Below, in pieces: positions 1-9,930 of a stretch of 64,000 nucleotides of DNA. This stretch comes from Isoetes taiwanensis (lineage: Eukaryota; Streptophyta; Lycopodiopsida; Isoetales; Isoetaceae): NCBI GenBank assembly GCA_021234155.1, contig JAJEKV010000012.1:4903789-4967788 (forward strand), in the 5' to 3' direction. The notes under the pieces are model-generated. The model ran no database searches and had not been told where the DNA came from. It saw only the letters and a program-made list of their open reading frames with translations. How positions within the stretch are numbered: the first letter of the stretch is position 1; each line of letters begins with the position of its first letter. Both the position numbers and the translations under genes were made by a program.

Positions 1-678
1 CGAAGGCGCTCCTCGCGCGAGGTGACGATTGCTCGCCCATATACGCTTCTTGACCACCTTGGGTGGCTTGGGCCACTTCAGGTAAGGTGGTCTTGCGTCG
101 GGGTTTGAGGACTCCCCCACGACCTCGTTCTCTTCCTCATCCGCTTCCTCTCCGCCATCTCCTCCTCCTCCTTCTTCCTCCTCGCGCTGGAGAGGCTCTT
201 TGATCACTACGGTCCCTCGGGGCGATCGTTCCCTCCCTCTTAGTTTTGCGCTCCTCCTCCCTAAGCTCCGCTCTCGCTCCCTCTTCTTCCGTCTTTGCTC
301 TCGTCAAGGCCACTCCTTGACCTTCTCCTTGCCCTTCTTCTTGATCGAAGAAGGCCCCGGCTCCTGAGTCTGCTGCCGTGGCTGCTCCTGGTCTCCCTCC
401 TGCTCCACGTCCTGCTGCTCTACCTCCGTGTCAGTGGAGGCTCCAAAATGGCGGGACTCGTCGGTTCGCTAGGTGCCCGCCGACGAAGAGCTGCTGCTAG
501 GCGCCTCCTCCTCAGAGACGTGGAAGGTGTCATCGCTGCTGGAGGAGAACACCTCTTCACCAGGCTTGGGTCGAAGGTGTGGCGGAATCTTCTTGACATG
601 GCGACCTGCTGCTACGTGCGCCATCGAGAGTGTAGGCCTCTCTCCAAACTTCCTAGCTGTCTGCTTGGTGCGTGCCAT
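1..678 (-). CDS. H3-tail ORF of the adjoining gypsy element, 3' part beyond window
   Basis: Reading leftward from ATG at 678, the protein opens with MARTKQTARK, identical to the first residues of histone H3 (R2, K4, R8 and K9 present), then diverges ([20 protein letters not shown]). A serine/acidic stretch follows. The frame is open to a stop at 469-471, but sequence homologous to the linker of the copy at 9931-11071 continues to the window edge. It includes a lysine-rich [11 protein letters not shown] segment and a run of glutamates (about 240-130), so the stop may be an indel. The histone fold itself would lie outside the window. The ORF sits 0.56 kb downstream of a primer-binding site, the same place as in the second copy, so it belongs to the element and is not a chance insertion. 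The tail identity is seen directly; the function is unknown. Confidence 0.8.
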
Positions 679-1242
679 ACTTAACGGTCTAGAAAATGGG
701 TGACGTAAGGCTGAGCAAGAGAGATATGGTGGAGGAAAAGGTTGGAGGGAAAATGAGGTGGCAGATATTTAAAAAGGAGGGTCCTTGGGAATATTCTCCT
801 ACCATAAATAGGCCTACTTATTAGCCCCCCTTATTAATTACACCAATGTACCCTAATTATTAGTACATATTTAATTATTGGCATACATACTTAATTTCGT
901 ATTATACCTTAGAATTTTCGAATTTCCTAATAGTTCGAAGTATTAATTATGGATTTGCGCCATTTTTCACCCAGGTCTCAGATTGGCATGATTCTTCGAC
1001 CCATTTTAGGTGAAATTTGATGCAGATGCATAATTTTCACTTCAGATTTACTAGAAGGTGAATTTGACTCATTCATTTCTTCGTCTAACACTTAACCTAT
1101 TTTCGGACCCACTACCTAGGAGGAAATTTTTTCCCTATTTTCGAGGTTCGATGGTAGAAATTTTAATTTCGTACCCCTATAGGCTTGTTAGACTACTTTC
1201 ATGGTTATGGTCAGTGCTAGTTTCTGGTCAACCAAGAACATC
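679..1242 (-). other. 5' leader of adjoining gypsy element
   Basis: Untranslated stretch between the primer-binding site (1243-1254) and the H3-tail ATG. It is AT-rich and closely matches 11072-11626 in the second copy. No ORF is supported. Confidence 0.6.
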
Positions 1243-1254
1243 GCTCTGATACCA
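1243..1254 (-). other. Primer-binding site (tRNA-Met type)
   Basis: On the minus strand this reads TGGTATCAGAGC, the classic plant initiator-tRNA-Met primer site. It lies one base after the LTR end (...GTCACA). Its presence downstream of an LTR that also serves as the 3' LTR of the next element shows two elements joined in tandem. Confidence 0.85.
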
Positions 1255-1255
1255 T

Positions 1256-2897
1256 TGTGACGCTCCCTGCTAAATATACGGCACCCGGCCGTACACTCGA
1301 CAGGAAATCCCCCGTCCGGCTCAACAACCGCACAGGCCCTTCGTCTACCCCGCACTCTGAGGTGACCCTAGTGCGGGGAGGGGACACGAAGGTGTCTTGC
1401 GCGCCCTTCCCCTATGGGCTCCTATAACAGTGGAAGCGACAAATACGTCAGAACTAGCAATACAATACAATATACTACCTCGAAGGGTAGCTCAACCACA
1501 TATCCATAGATGAAAAGAACATAATCATATGCCATAAAACATGAGAGCTCCTACCCGTGGCTCCGACACATAAGGTAGTCGACTGACTAGATAGGCCTCA
1601 AGATAGAGCAGACCGAGTCATAACAATGGCGGGGCTGGCATAAGACAATGGCTAGGGTTGACCACTCCATCCGCCCCTCCTGTGCATACTTTGCAGATGG
1701 GCTAGATCAAGCTGTGGCATGACTCTAACCTTCCGGATACGCAATCCCATGGCATCACCCATCGGGACTACTCCAGGTTGCATCTCCCTGGTCCGACGAG
1801 GTAGGAAGGGTTGCATCTCCCCTTCCCGGGGTCTAGAGGTTCCACGGGCGGCTAGAGAATCGTGACGACACACGATTCGTACCCGACTGAACCCCCCAAA
1901 ACAAGAGCCAAGCTGACACTTGCAACTCTTGAGAGGCAGGGCGACACCATTGCCCCAGGAGGTGTCGGACCCATGCTCGGCCCACACGAAGTGACCGACC
2001 ATAAGCCTAGCCCGCTATGGGATCCCCCGAAGCCCCCACTCGGCGGGGATCCTCCCTCCATCTTGCCTCTATCCCCGTTGTGTAGTGCTGAGTCATATCA
2101 TAGCTTCCATAGCCCGGTGGGTTCCTATGCACAGGACGCATCTAATAGGAACTAAGGGATCTACACTAGGAGCATACTACATATGGCCCTAGGTCTTTAC
2201 CCCCCTTCCCAATACAAGAGGAGCAACATGATCAACCAACATCACATACATCACATCATGATCAATATCATATGAACATCTTAACCTAATCATACATATC
2301 TAACTAACAGTTAGGGTTCCTTGATTAGGGTTCAAGATGTTCAACAAAGGTTCTAGGGTGGCTCTACTCTAGACACGAAATACTAACCCATCTGGAGTGC
2401 TAACTTCCAGATGAACTAACATGAACCCTACTCAACCTACCTCCTCCAGAAGCGCTTCCTCCCATCCCTGGCGTCTCCATGCTCCTTGACGTGGGTCGAA
2501 GGCTTGCTCCCTCTACGATCATACACACCTTACAGGGGGGCTGCTCGAGGCTAGACTATGATGAGGCGGTGCTCGAAACGGGGTTTCGGGCACGTGGATG
2601 AGAGTTCAGGTGCTAGGTCAGGGAAAAGGGTCTAGGGTTAGGGTTAGAGCCAATATAGGTGTAGGTCCACATGGGATGCCACGTGGCACCATTAAGATGA
2701 GGCCGTGTGGCGGTTGCCCAATAGGATAAGGCCATGTGGAAATGGGCCTTATCCTAAGGTTATCTAAGTTAAGCAATTAACTTAGGTATGCACCCCTTGC
2801 CACTTTCTAAGGCATACAAGGCTACCTAGTTAGACTTGTATGGTGACGGGTCCAGGAATATACGTATTTATGGCGTATATTCCCCTGGAACGTCACA
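1256..2897 (-). mobile_element. Gypsy LTR (copy A; 3' LTR of the full element)
   Basis: About 1.64 kb, bounded by TGTGAC...GTCACA inverted ends. It is followed on the minus-strand 3' side by a primer site and preceded by a polypurine tract. It aligns end to end with 11641-13272. Differences between the copies are concentrated at CAG/CTG positions. It contains no coding region I can support. Confidence 0.88.
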
Positions 2898-2909
2898 TTC
2901 TCCCCCCTT
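2898..2909 (-). other. Polypurine tract
   Basis: The minus strand reads ATAAGGGGGGAGAA ending exactly at the LTR boundary. This is the plus-strand primer expected next to a 3' LTR, and it fixes element orientation and the LTR edge. Confidence 0.85.
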
Positions 2910-3721
2910 ATGACAATCTTTGTCCTCAACATTGCACTAAGGTGGCGAGCCCTCTTGTATCCCCGCAAAACAACACAAGAACATACACTCCAATTTAAAC
3001 GATCAACTTCCTATTAAAGAGTTAAATGTCAAAATTTAGGCTATATTTGTACTTATACAAAATTATATAGCCTTAACAAGGTTACTTCTTACAATAATTC
3101 AAAATATTATTATAAGAGTTATTAGGGTTCATAATCTAGATTATGGTTCCCCATCTTCTCGTAATGCCCCACCTCGATGCTCACTTCTCACTTTCTGCAC
3201 AAGGGCACATTACATTAGTTTAATTAATAAGTTTGTGGTTTTGGGGACCACCCCTTACCAATACCTTTTTCGATCATGGCCCTTTCGGTTTGAGCTTAAG
3301 GACCATTTAAGATGATCCCATCATCGCCCATGATCAAGTGCTACCTTGTACTTTCGGTTGCGGTGCGAGTACCCCTAGTGCATCATGCCCCAAGGGTTTT
3401 AAGCTGAGGGCGTCTCACGATCCCATGCGTAAGCACATGATCACTTTGACCTTCACCATGACCCCCTATGGCGGTGTATGCGAACCCAGCGCGTCGTGGC
3501 ATAGGGGAGCATCCGACCGATGTCCATCGCCGCGCACCATGCCTTACTTCTCTCTCCCTCGCGATGACCCTATTGGTCATGCGCGCACCTCTTGGTGCTG
3601 TTGGCCTAGAGAGCGCCTTAAAGGCTTATCTCATCATCGCCCCACGGGTTCCAAGATTACGGCATATGTATTCCACTAGCTAGAATACATGCGCCGAGCT
3701 AGAAACTAACTAAGAAACATA

Positions 3722-4010
3722 CTAAGCTAACCTCGACAAGTCGGGATCGACCAAGTGGGAGGCGACTCGCCCATCAAACTCCTTCATAAACTCTGGGTAT
3801 TGCTTCTCCAAATCTGCTTCAATACCCATATCGCGTCTTCCACGGGCAAGTGCTTCCACTTGACCAAATCTTTGGAGGCTGAGACCTCCTAGTCTTCTTG
3901 AATGACTTATCAAGTAATTCGGGCACAATTTCGACTTGCTCTTAGTCATTTCCAACAAAGTTGGAGTATCCAAGACCTCCTCGGGGTTAGGATTGTGCCT
4001 TTTAATAAAC
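3722..4010 (-). pseudogene. Gypsy integrase C-terminus with chromodomain-like region
   Basis: After the integrase core the minus strand encodes PEEVLDTPTLLEMTKSKSKL, then, across two frames, a segment resembling the chromodomain strand pattern (V-K-W-K-H-L-P-V-E-D, about 3830-3860). It ends EADLEKQYPEFMKEFDGRVA and a stop near 3722. In chromoviruses this domain binds histone tails and directs integration. At least one frame break interrupts it, so the aromatic cage residues cannot be fully checked. The placement is firm; the domain call is moderate. Confidence 0.6.
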
Positions 4011-5060
4011 TTACGTGGAAAACCTTGTGAACTTTGAGATGGGCGGAAGATCCAATTTGTAGGCTTGGGAGCCCTCTCTCCAAAATCTTGAGCGGACCAG
4101 CCCAGCCGAGGGGCAAGCTTCTTGCAACTCCCAATCCAAAAGCTTAGCTTGCTTAACCTTGATCTTCAACCCACGCTATATCGTCTACTTTGAACTCCCT
4201 TACGGTCCTGTGCCTGTCGGCTACACTCTTCTGCCGACTTCTTGCTGCTAGGAGGTAACCCCTCACTTCTTCCACCAGCTGCTGCATATCTCCTAGCATC
4301 TGCTGGGACACTTCAACCTTTGACACAGGATTGTGCCAAGTGTCGGGGTTAGGCTTTGGTACCGTAATTTACCATGAAAGGAGACATCTGCGATGACTCC
4401 TGCTTGGCACTATTGTAGGCGAATTCCACCAAGTGGATATACTCATCCCACTTGGACTGCTTATTCCACACAAAGCTTCTAAGCATGTCTTCAATAATTC
4501 GATTCGTTCGCTCCGTCGACCATCAATGCTGCGGATGATAAAAGTCTATTGCTCATGGAGAGCCTAAATGCGAATGGTGCTAAAGAGGTCCTGCCAAAAG
4601 GCACTCATAAAGTTGGAATCTCTGTCCGAAATTATTTCCCGAGGCATGCCATGGAGCCTAAAAATATCCTTTACAAATAACTTGGCAGTATCTAATGCTG
4701 TGTCCGTAGTCTTACAAGGCACAAAATGTGCCATCTTATATAATTTGTCTACTACGACCATTAATGCATCCTTGCCTCGAAGAGTCTTAGGAAGTCCTGT
4801 GATAAAATCCATGCTTACTACTTCCCATTTCGCATTCGGCACTGCTAGAGGTTCCAAGGCTCCTGGAATTTGAAGCTGCTCCGCTTTGGTTTGCTGGCAC
4901 AAATCTTGCTATCTGCTTCTTCATTCCCGGCCAGAAATAACTACTTCGAATCTTGAAGTAGGTCTTCATAAAACCTGCATGCCCTGCTATTGGACTGTTG
5001 TGTGTGTCATGAAGAATTAGCTTCCTTACACCTGATGATTCGGGCACACACAACTTATGC
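4011..5060 (-). pseudogene. Gypsy integrase (zinc-binding domain and catalytic core)
   Basis: The zinc-binding HHCC domain begins around 5040 (H-x3-H in LILHDTHNSPIAGHAG, then YFWPGMKK). The first cysteine is lost where a few codons are missing near 4895, and the second lies in CQQTKAEQ. The core follows with VSMDFITGLPK (first catalytic Asp), IISDRDSNF (second Asp), and, in other frames around 4350-4540, the region that should carry the Glu (NRIIEDMLRSF, then LVEFAYN-like). It inserts element cDNA into chromosomes. It is broken by frameshifts at about 4900 and 4570, and the Glu region is spread over several frames. Confidence 0.78.
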
Positions 5061-5790
5061 TTATGGTACAACAAGTTGCCTTCCTTCCTATAATGCTTGA
5101 AGGCTTCTCGTTCCTTATCTGTTCTAGCCTCCCTAGAGAGGCTTTCCCATACCTCCTTGAAATCACCATCAAATGGTAATGTCTCCTCAATTTTCTTACC
5201 ATACCCACTCGAAAGAGTTGATATAGCATTACAATGTGTTCTCGTCTCAAGGGATCTTCTAGAAAGAGCATCAGCAACCACATTCAACTTACCCGGCTTA
5301 TAAGCAATCTCAAAATCATACTCTTCTAGGAATTCCATCCACCTCCTTTGCCTTAAATTGAGGAGCGGTTGGGTAAAGATGTATTGAAGGCTCTGGTGAT
5401 CAGTATCTAACTGAAACTTCCTCCCAAGCAAATAATGCCTCCAAATACGAAGGGCTCTCACAATAGCTAGAAGTTCCTGATCATGAGTTGGATAGCGCTG
5501 CTCGGTGTCGTTCAACTTCTTGGAATCAATAGGCCACTACTCTTCCTTCCTGCATAAGGACTCCACCTGTTGCTATCATGCTTGCGTCTGTTGCTATTAT
5601 CTTGTCCTTGTCTGGATCTGGCAGAACTAGCACTGGTGCTGTTGTTACGGCTTCCTTAAGCTTTTCAAATGAAGCTTGAACATTTTCTAGCCAATGTGTT
5701 CTCCAATCTTTCACCTTAACACTCTTAGTGAGGTCCGTCAAAGGGGCGCCCTTAGCGAAGTCCTTCACGAACTTCTGTAATAACTTTTGC
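5061..5790 (-). pseudogene. Gypsy RNase H
   Basis: Minus-strand ORFs at 5526-5768 and 4787-5515 together give the typical RNase H domain: KLKEAVTTAPVLVLPD, then IIATDAS (first catalytic Asp), RYPTHDQELLAIVRAL (catalytic Glu), WRHYLLGRKFQLDTDHQSL (Asp), and NVVADALSRR at the end. The two halves are split by a stop/shift near 5515-5526. The enzyme degrades the RNA strand of the cDNA hybrid. All key acidic residues are visible. Confidence 0.85.
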
Positions 5791-6700
5791 CGGACCTAGA
5801 AAGCTCCTTACTTCGCCACATTCTTTGGTCTTTGGCCAATCCCTCTCTTTGCTTCAATCTTTGCGGGGGTCGGTGGAGATCCCTTCGCCCGATATGACAT
5901 GGCCCCAAGTACTCCCTCTTTCGGTAGCAAAGTGGCATTTGGAGAAGCTTTCCATACAAGCGATGCGCCTCAACTTTTCCAACACCCTTCTCAAATGCTG
6001 ATCATGATCTTCAATGGACTTCTTTGTAGACTAGAATGTCGTCGAAGAAGACAATGACAAACTCATCTAGGAATTCCCACGAAGGCGTCGTTCATGAGGC
6101 GCATGAAAGTTCTTTGGAGCATTCGACAAACCAAAGGGCATTCTTAGTAAACTCAAAGTGACCATACAGCGTTCTAAAAGGCGGGTCTTGTGGATATCCT
6201 CTTCTTTTATTCTTATTTGATGGTAGCGACCTCAAATCAATCTTAGAGAACACCTTTGCTCCTTGGAGCTGGTCCATTAAATCATCGCCCTTGGCAATGC
6301 ATACTTATTCTTTATAAATGCGCTTGTTGAGCTGGCGATAGTCTATGCACATTCTTAAGCTCCCATCTTTCTTCTTAACGAAGAGTATAGGTGCTCCAAA
6401 AGGAGACACACTTGCCCTAATAAAACCAAGCTCAAGCAATTCCTGGAGCTGCTTCTTGAGCTCAATCAATTCCGGGGTGCTCATTCTGTATGGCGCCTTA
6501 CTGGTAGGCTTTGCATCTGGAGCTAATGTGATCTCACATTCCACACCCCTATAAGGTGGTAGCTGCCGGATTTCATCCGGGAATACATCCTTAAACTCTG
6601 AAATAAGCCTTGCTACTGGCTTGGGCAACTGATTCCCCTTTTGGTCGCTTCCATTCTGCTTATTGGGCTCAATTGCCTCTAACCTCAAAATGTAATCCAC
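5791..6700 (-). pseudogene. Gypsy reverse transcriptase
   Basis: The N-terminal half is intact in the 6305-6811 [72 protein letters not shown]. It continues after a break with MDQLQGAKVFSKIDLRS (first catalytic Asp) and YGHFEFTKNALWF. The active-site motif is read as FFDDILVY near 6015-6055 in a further frame (YxDD type with Phe first). The sequence matches the Ty3/gypsy RT family over its whole length. Frameshifts near 6290, 6230 and 6090 break it. Confidence 0.87.
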
Positions 6701-7190
6701 CTTATTTCTTTCTATACTTTTCCTTAGCTGCTTCAAAGAAATACACTGCATAGAAGAAGCTGCCTTCTTACCTCTCACTATGAATTTGGTGCCGTGCAAT
6801 GTCTTTGTCATGGCGACTTCATTTGCGGTCCTGGTCGATCATGGCTTTTTCGCTGGTTTTAGGAACTCCATTCCTACTATAAGGTCATACCTTCCAATTT
6901 CCATGACCTCTGCCCCCATCGGCCACTTACTTCCACTAAGGTCTATGTCGAATGTGATCCTCCTTCCCTTAATGTGTCGAATGGCGCCGTTTGCCATAGC
7001 AACTGGGCTTGGCTTAGACTTCAATACCTTGTTCTTCATTAGGGCAGCCAGCCTAGGGGAGGCGAAGTTGTGAGAGCTACTGTGTCTATAGGGACTACAT
7101 ATGGATTGCTATCTATGATTCCATCAGCCGCAATGATTTGTCGGACTGATTTTCAATATCACGACTCAATATTTGCACAGATATGGCACT
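6701..7190 (-). pseudogene. Gypsy aspartic protease region
   Basis: Between the gag zinc-knuckle region and RT. The ORF at 6839-7039 reads MKNKVLKSKPSPVAMANG, then KGRRITFDIDLSGSKW and GRYDLIVGMEFL, matching the flap and C-terminal part (DxIVGMDFL) of retropepsin-like gypsy proteases. The expected catalytic D-[ST]-G is not clean; around 7110-7145 I read IAADGIIDSNP. Call rests on position and the IVGMEFL motif. Confidence 0.62.
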
Positions 7191-8796
7191 CACCACCTAT
7201 GAAGTCCTGGGCCTCATGCTGGTCGTCTCTTCATCTGCGTCTGTTGGTGAATCCCAATCCCCAAGCTCTGCCAAAGCTGCCTGCATGACGAATGGGCAAT
7301 CATGTGTTGATTGCCTGGCTGGAAGCACTGAAACATAGCTTCTTCTCGATACATTCTGTCTCTTCTCTTTTCGTCCGATTTGTCTAGAAGGCGGCTTTAT
7401 AGCGCTGCCCCGATGCATTCTCATGCTTACGGTCCCCAAAGTTCTTACCACGAGCTCTTCCTTGTTGCTGGCCTCGATGCGTAGGCTGCTGATTGCTTAC
7501 TCACTGGTACTGCCCTTGGTACTGCCACGGTGACTTTCCTTTGAAGGCCGATTGTTTCTCCCTGGCGTTCTTTGGAGCTTCTTCAAACTTATGGCTTTAT
7601 CCTCGGCCTACGCCATTGATTTTGGGTTGATTGCTCGGACTAGCCTTTTGATATTGCTGTTCAATCCCTCAATGTAAGTTTCAACCGCTTGCCTTTACGA
7701 AACTCAGGGAACATGGAGCCTGAGTCGCATGAATTCCTCGTGTACTTTACTCACCGACAAGGTGCCCTGGTTCAATCTATAGAATTCTTTGGATGCTTTG
7801 CTAGTATGTGATCTAGGCACATAATGTCTGCGAAAGGCCTTGCTTTGAATACGCAAAGCTGTTCCTTTTGAGCTTGTTGGACTTTCGTAGCCTTTCCACC
7901 GATTCTAGCTGCTCCTATCAAGTTCTTTGTAGCAACCTTCCCTATATCCTTGTCCTTCATGCCATAAGAGTTGCCAAACTCCTCCATCTCGTCAAGCGGG
8001 CTTACGCCTCCATACGACTGTCCTTCACGAACTCACCCAACTTCCTAGTCTTCCACACATTGCTCATAGCTTTGTCAACTTTCTTTTGATAGTCATCACG
8101 CCTTCCTTGCCACGGCTCTTACGTGAAGTATCGGACTCACTTTCGAGCTAGAACTGTCTTGGGCTCCTCAAGTGTGTCGATGAGCTGGAGCTAGGTGGTG
8201 TTGGAGTCATTCATTTCTCCTTTTCCTCTTCACATCTCTGACATTTTCCTGATTGTCTTGCCCCTCCGGCTGTGGACCTTCCTCGATGCCTTGTTGAGGT
8301 AGTGGAGGAGGTGGAGGTGGTGCATGTGCATATTCTTGGGCATTCATCAATGGGGTGGCCCAGTGGATCAGCTGATGCATCGTTCTTGTGCAATTAGGCC
8401 TAGGAGCTCATCGATCCTGAGGCCTTCTTCTTGGCAATAGGGAAGGTTGAGGATGTCGGTGGCGAGTATGTACTCCTCGCCATCGATGATGACTGGGGTC
8501 AGGGCCGTGATACCAACAGGCGGTTCGAAATCTCGCCTTAATACTTCCTCTTGTCGGGCTATACGCCTCTCCATCCTTCTTGCCTCCCTCATTTCCCAAC
8601 TTGGGTTCTCCTCCTCTTGCTCTTCATAATCCTGCTCAATCTGCAACATAGGTGTTCCTGATGTGGAGCTGTAGTATTCGTACTCCGTAGCCTGGATCTC
8701 GTGGATGTCTATCTGCGCCCTCCGAGTGTCGAGAGGTGCCAAATCTAAAGGTTGAATTGTGGCTCCCCCTGGTTGGTTGGCGCCTTGTCTTTGCAT
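7191..8796 (-). pseudogene. Gypsy gag polyprotein (capsid region and zinc knuckle)
   Basis: The N-terminal open part (8368-8796) is acidic and Glu/Arg rich (EEQEEENPSWEMREARRMER). The frame then shifts at about 8380 into a proline-rich stretch. The capsid-like part is recognisable at 7700-8060 (EEFGNSYGMKDKDIGKVATK, then, in other frames, EFYRLNQGTLSVSK and RLRLHVPEF), the pattern of the plant retrotransposon gag domain. A damaged CCHC knuckle lies at about 7285-7335 (CFQPGNQH, then DCPF in the next frame). Gag packages the RNA. Several frame breaks fall on CAG/CTG positions, so real decay and sequence error cannot be separated here. Confidence 0.65.
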
Positions 8797-8889
8797 GAAT
8801 AAAGCTAAGGCTGCTTATTTTGAGAGGTATCTATGCCTATGATGCTTACGAGGTCATGTAGTCGGCATGTTACAGTTCTATCCCACAGC

Positions 8890-9150
8890 CTACTCTTGCC
8901 CTGGATCCCCACCTATGGCTTGGGTAAGAGAGTCTAAGGAAACCCATTTCCCTCCCCTAGGTGGCAAGCTAACTTCCCAGGGCAGGATCTGCTGATCATA
9001 TTGGCAAATAATGTCGGTGTAATAGGGAGTTCTAGTCAGAGTGGCATGGAGATCAAAGAGATGATCAAAGACATGGAAGACTTGATCAGCAGGACAATTA
9101 CGGATGTGATTGGCCTCATTGTACCACCTAACAAAGCTTGAGGGCGCCAT
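8890..9150 (-). CDS. Small ORF before gag, possibly gag N-terminus
   Basis: An 86-residue ORF starting MAPSSFVRWYNEANHIRN and ending GGDPGQE. It lies sense to the element, 94 bp upstream of the gag ATG at 8796. No family is recognised. It is rich in aromatic and acidic residues with no membrane segment. It could be the displaced N-terminus of gag, joined by a frameshift or read-through, or a separate accessory product. Confidence 0.4.
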   Translation of the reverse strand: MAPSSFVRWYNEANHIRNCPADQVFHVFDHLFDLHATLTRTPYYTDIICQYDQQILPWEVSLPPRGGKWVSLDSLTQAIGGDPGQE

Positions 9151-9442
9151 TGAGCAGAGACTAGTATGAAAAATGGCTGATGAGGATAAGCAAGGAGCTA
9201 GAAAATCGACAAAAGGGCTGAGAGCAGTCTTGATGGGGAGGAAATGACAAATGAGGGCCCTTTTTATAGACTAGGGTGCCTCGGGTTCCATGCAGAAGGG
9301 TTCTTGATGTTGAAGACTTTTGTTCCATGGCTATGGATGTCCAAATGAGCTATCATGAAGTGCAAATCTAAGCAAAACAAAGCAAAAAACACTATATGGC
9401 AGTTTGTTGGATGAAAATTGGTCAATTTAGGCAAAAATGGGT

Positions 9443-9533
9443 GAAACTGGGTTGGTTCGCGGAAAATGGCTCTGCGTCGCGAACGCAGGCAGCATTCGCG
9501 CGATGCAACCCAATTTCGGGATTTTTTCTATTT
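9443..9533. repeat. Hairpin repeat, unit 1
   Basis: The unit reads ...ggttggttcgcgg...gatgcaaccc...ttcgg and contains the perfect stem CTGCGT/ACGCAG (9472-9488). A second copy follows about 200 bp on. Confidence 0.7.
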
Positions 9534-9649
9534 CTATGAGGAGTTTCAGGGAAATTAGAGATCCTAATATGACTTTTTGGCATGATTCTAGCCTAACTAG
9601 AAACTTTTCTTATGCAAATTGAACATAATTTAGTGTCAGGATGCCGAAA

Positions 9650-9736
9650 TCGGGCTGGTTCGCCAAAGTGGCTCTGCGTCGCAAACGCAGATGGGTTTTG
9701 CGCGATGCAACCCGGTTTCGGAATTTTTTTCAGATT
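9650..9736. repeat. Hairpin repeat, unit 2
   Basis: Second copy of the unit at 9443, with the same CTGCGT/ACGCAG stem (9674-9690) and the same gcgatgcaaccc segment. Confidence 0.7.
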
Positions 9737-9930
9737 TTGACTAATTTAATTAGAATTCTTAACTAATTAATTTTACTTTGAACGTTCCAACTTTAATGGT
9801 CAAAACTAAAGTACAATTTGAGCTACTTAAGCACAACTTCATACAAAATTCAAATTCATTTACAAAACAAAATTTTATATATTTATAAGGAAAATTTGGT
9901 CTATTTGCATACGTTACTACAAAATTATCC

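Larger units (their letters stand above)
9151..9930 (-). other. Spacer between H3-like ORF and gag
   Basis: AT-rich, without a supported ORF. It holds two copies of a hairpin-bearing repeat (about 9443-9533 and 9650-9736; see separate entries). It may serve for translation of gag or RNA packaging, which is inference only. Confidence 0.5.

Noticed and set aside
295-684. Leu/Arg-rich plus-strand ORF of 129 codons
   Set aside because: Antisense shadow of the H3-tail ORF and its Glu/Lys-rich linker.
2634-2650. Telomere-like agggttagggttag in the LTR
   Set aside because: Only two units, and the same in the other LTR; an ordinary part of the LTR.
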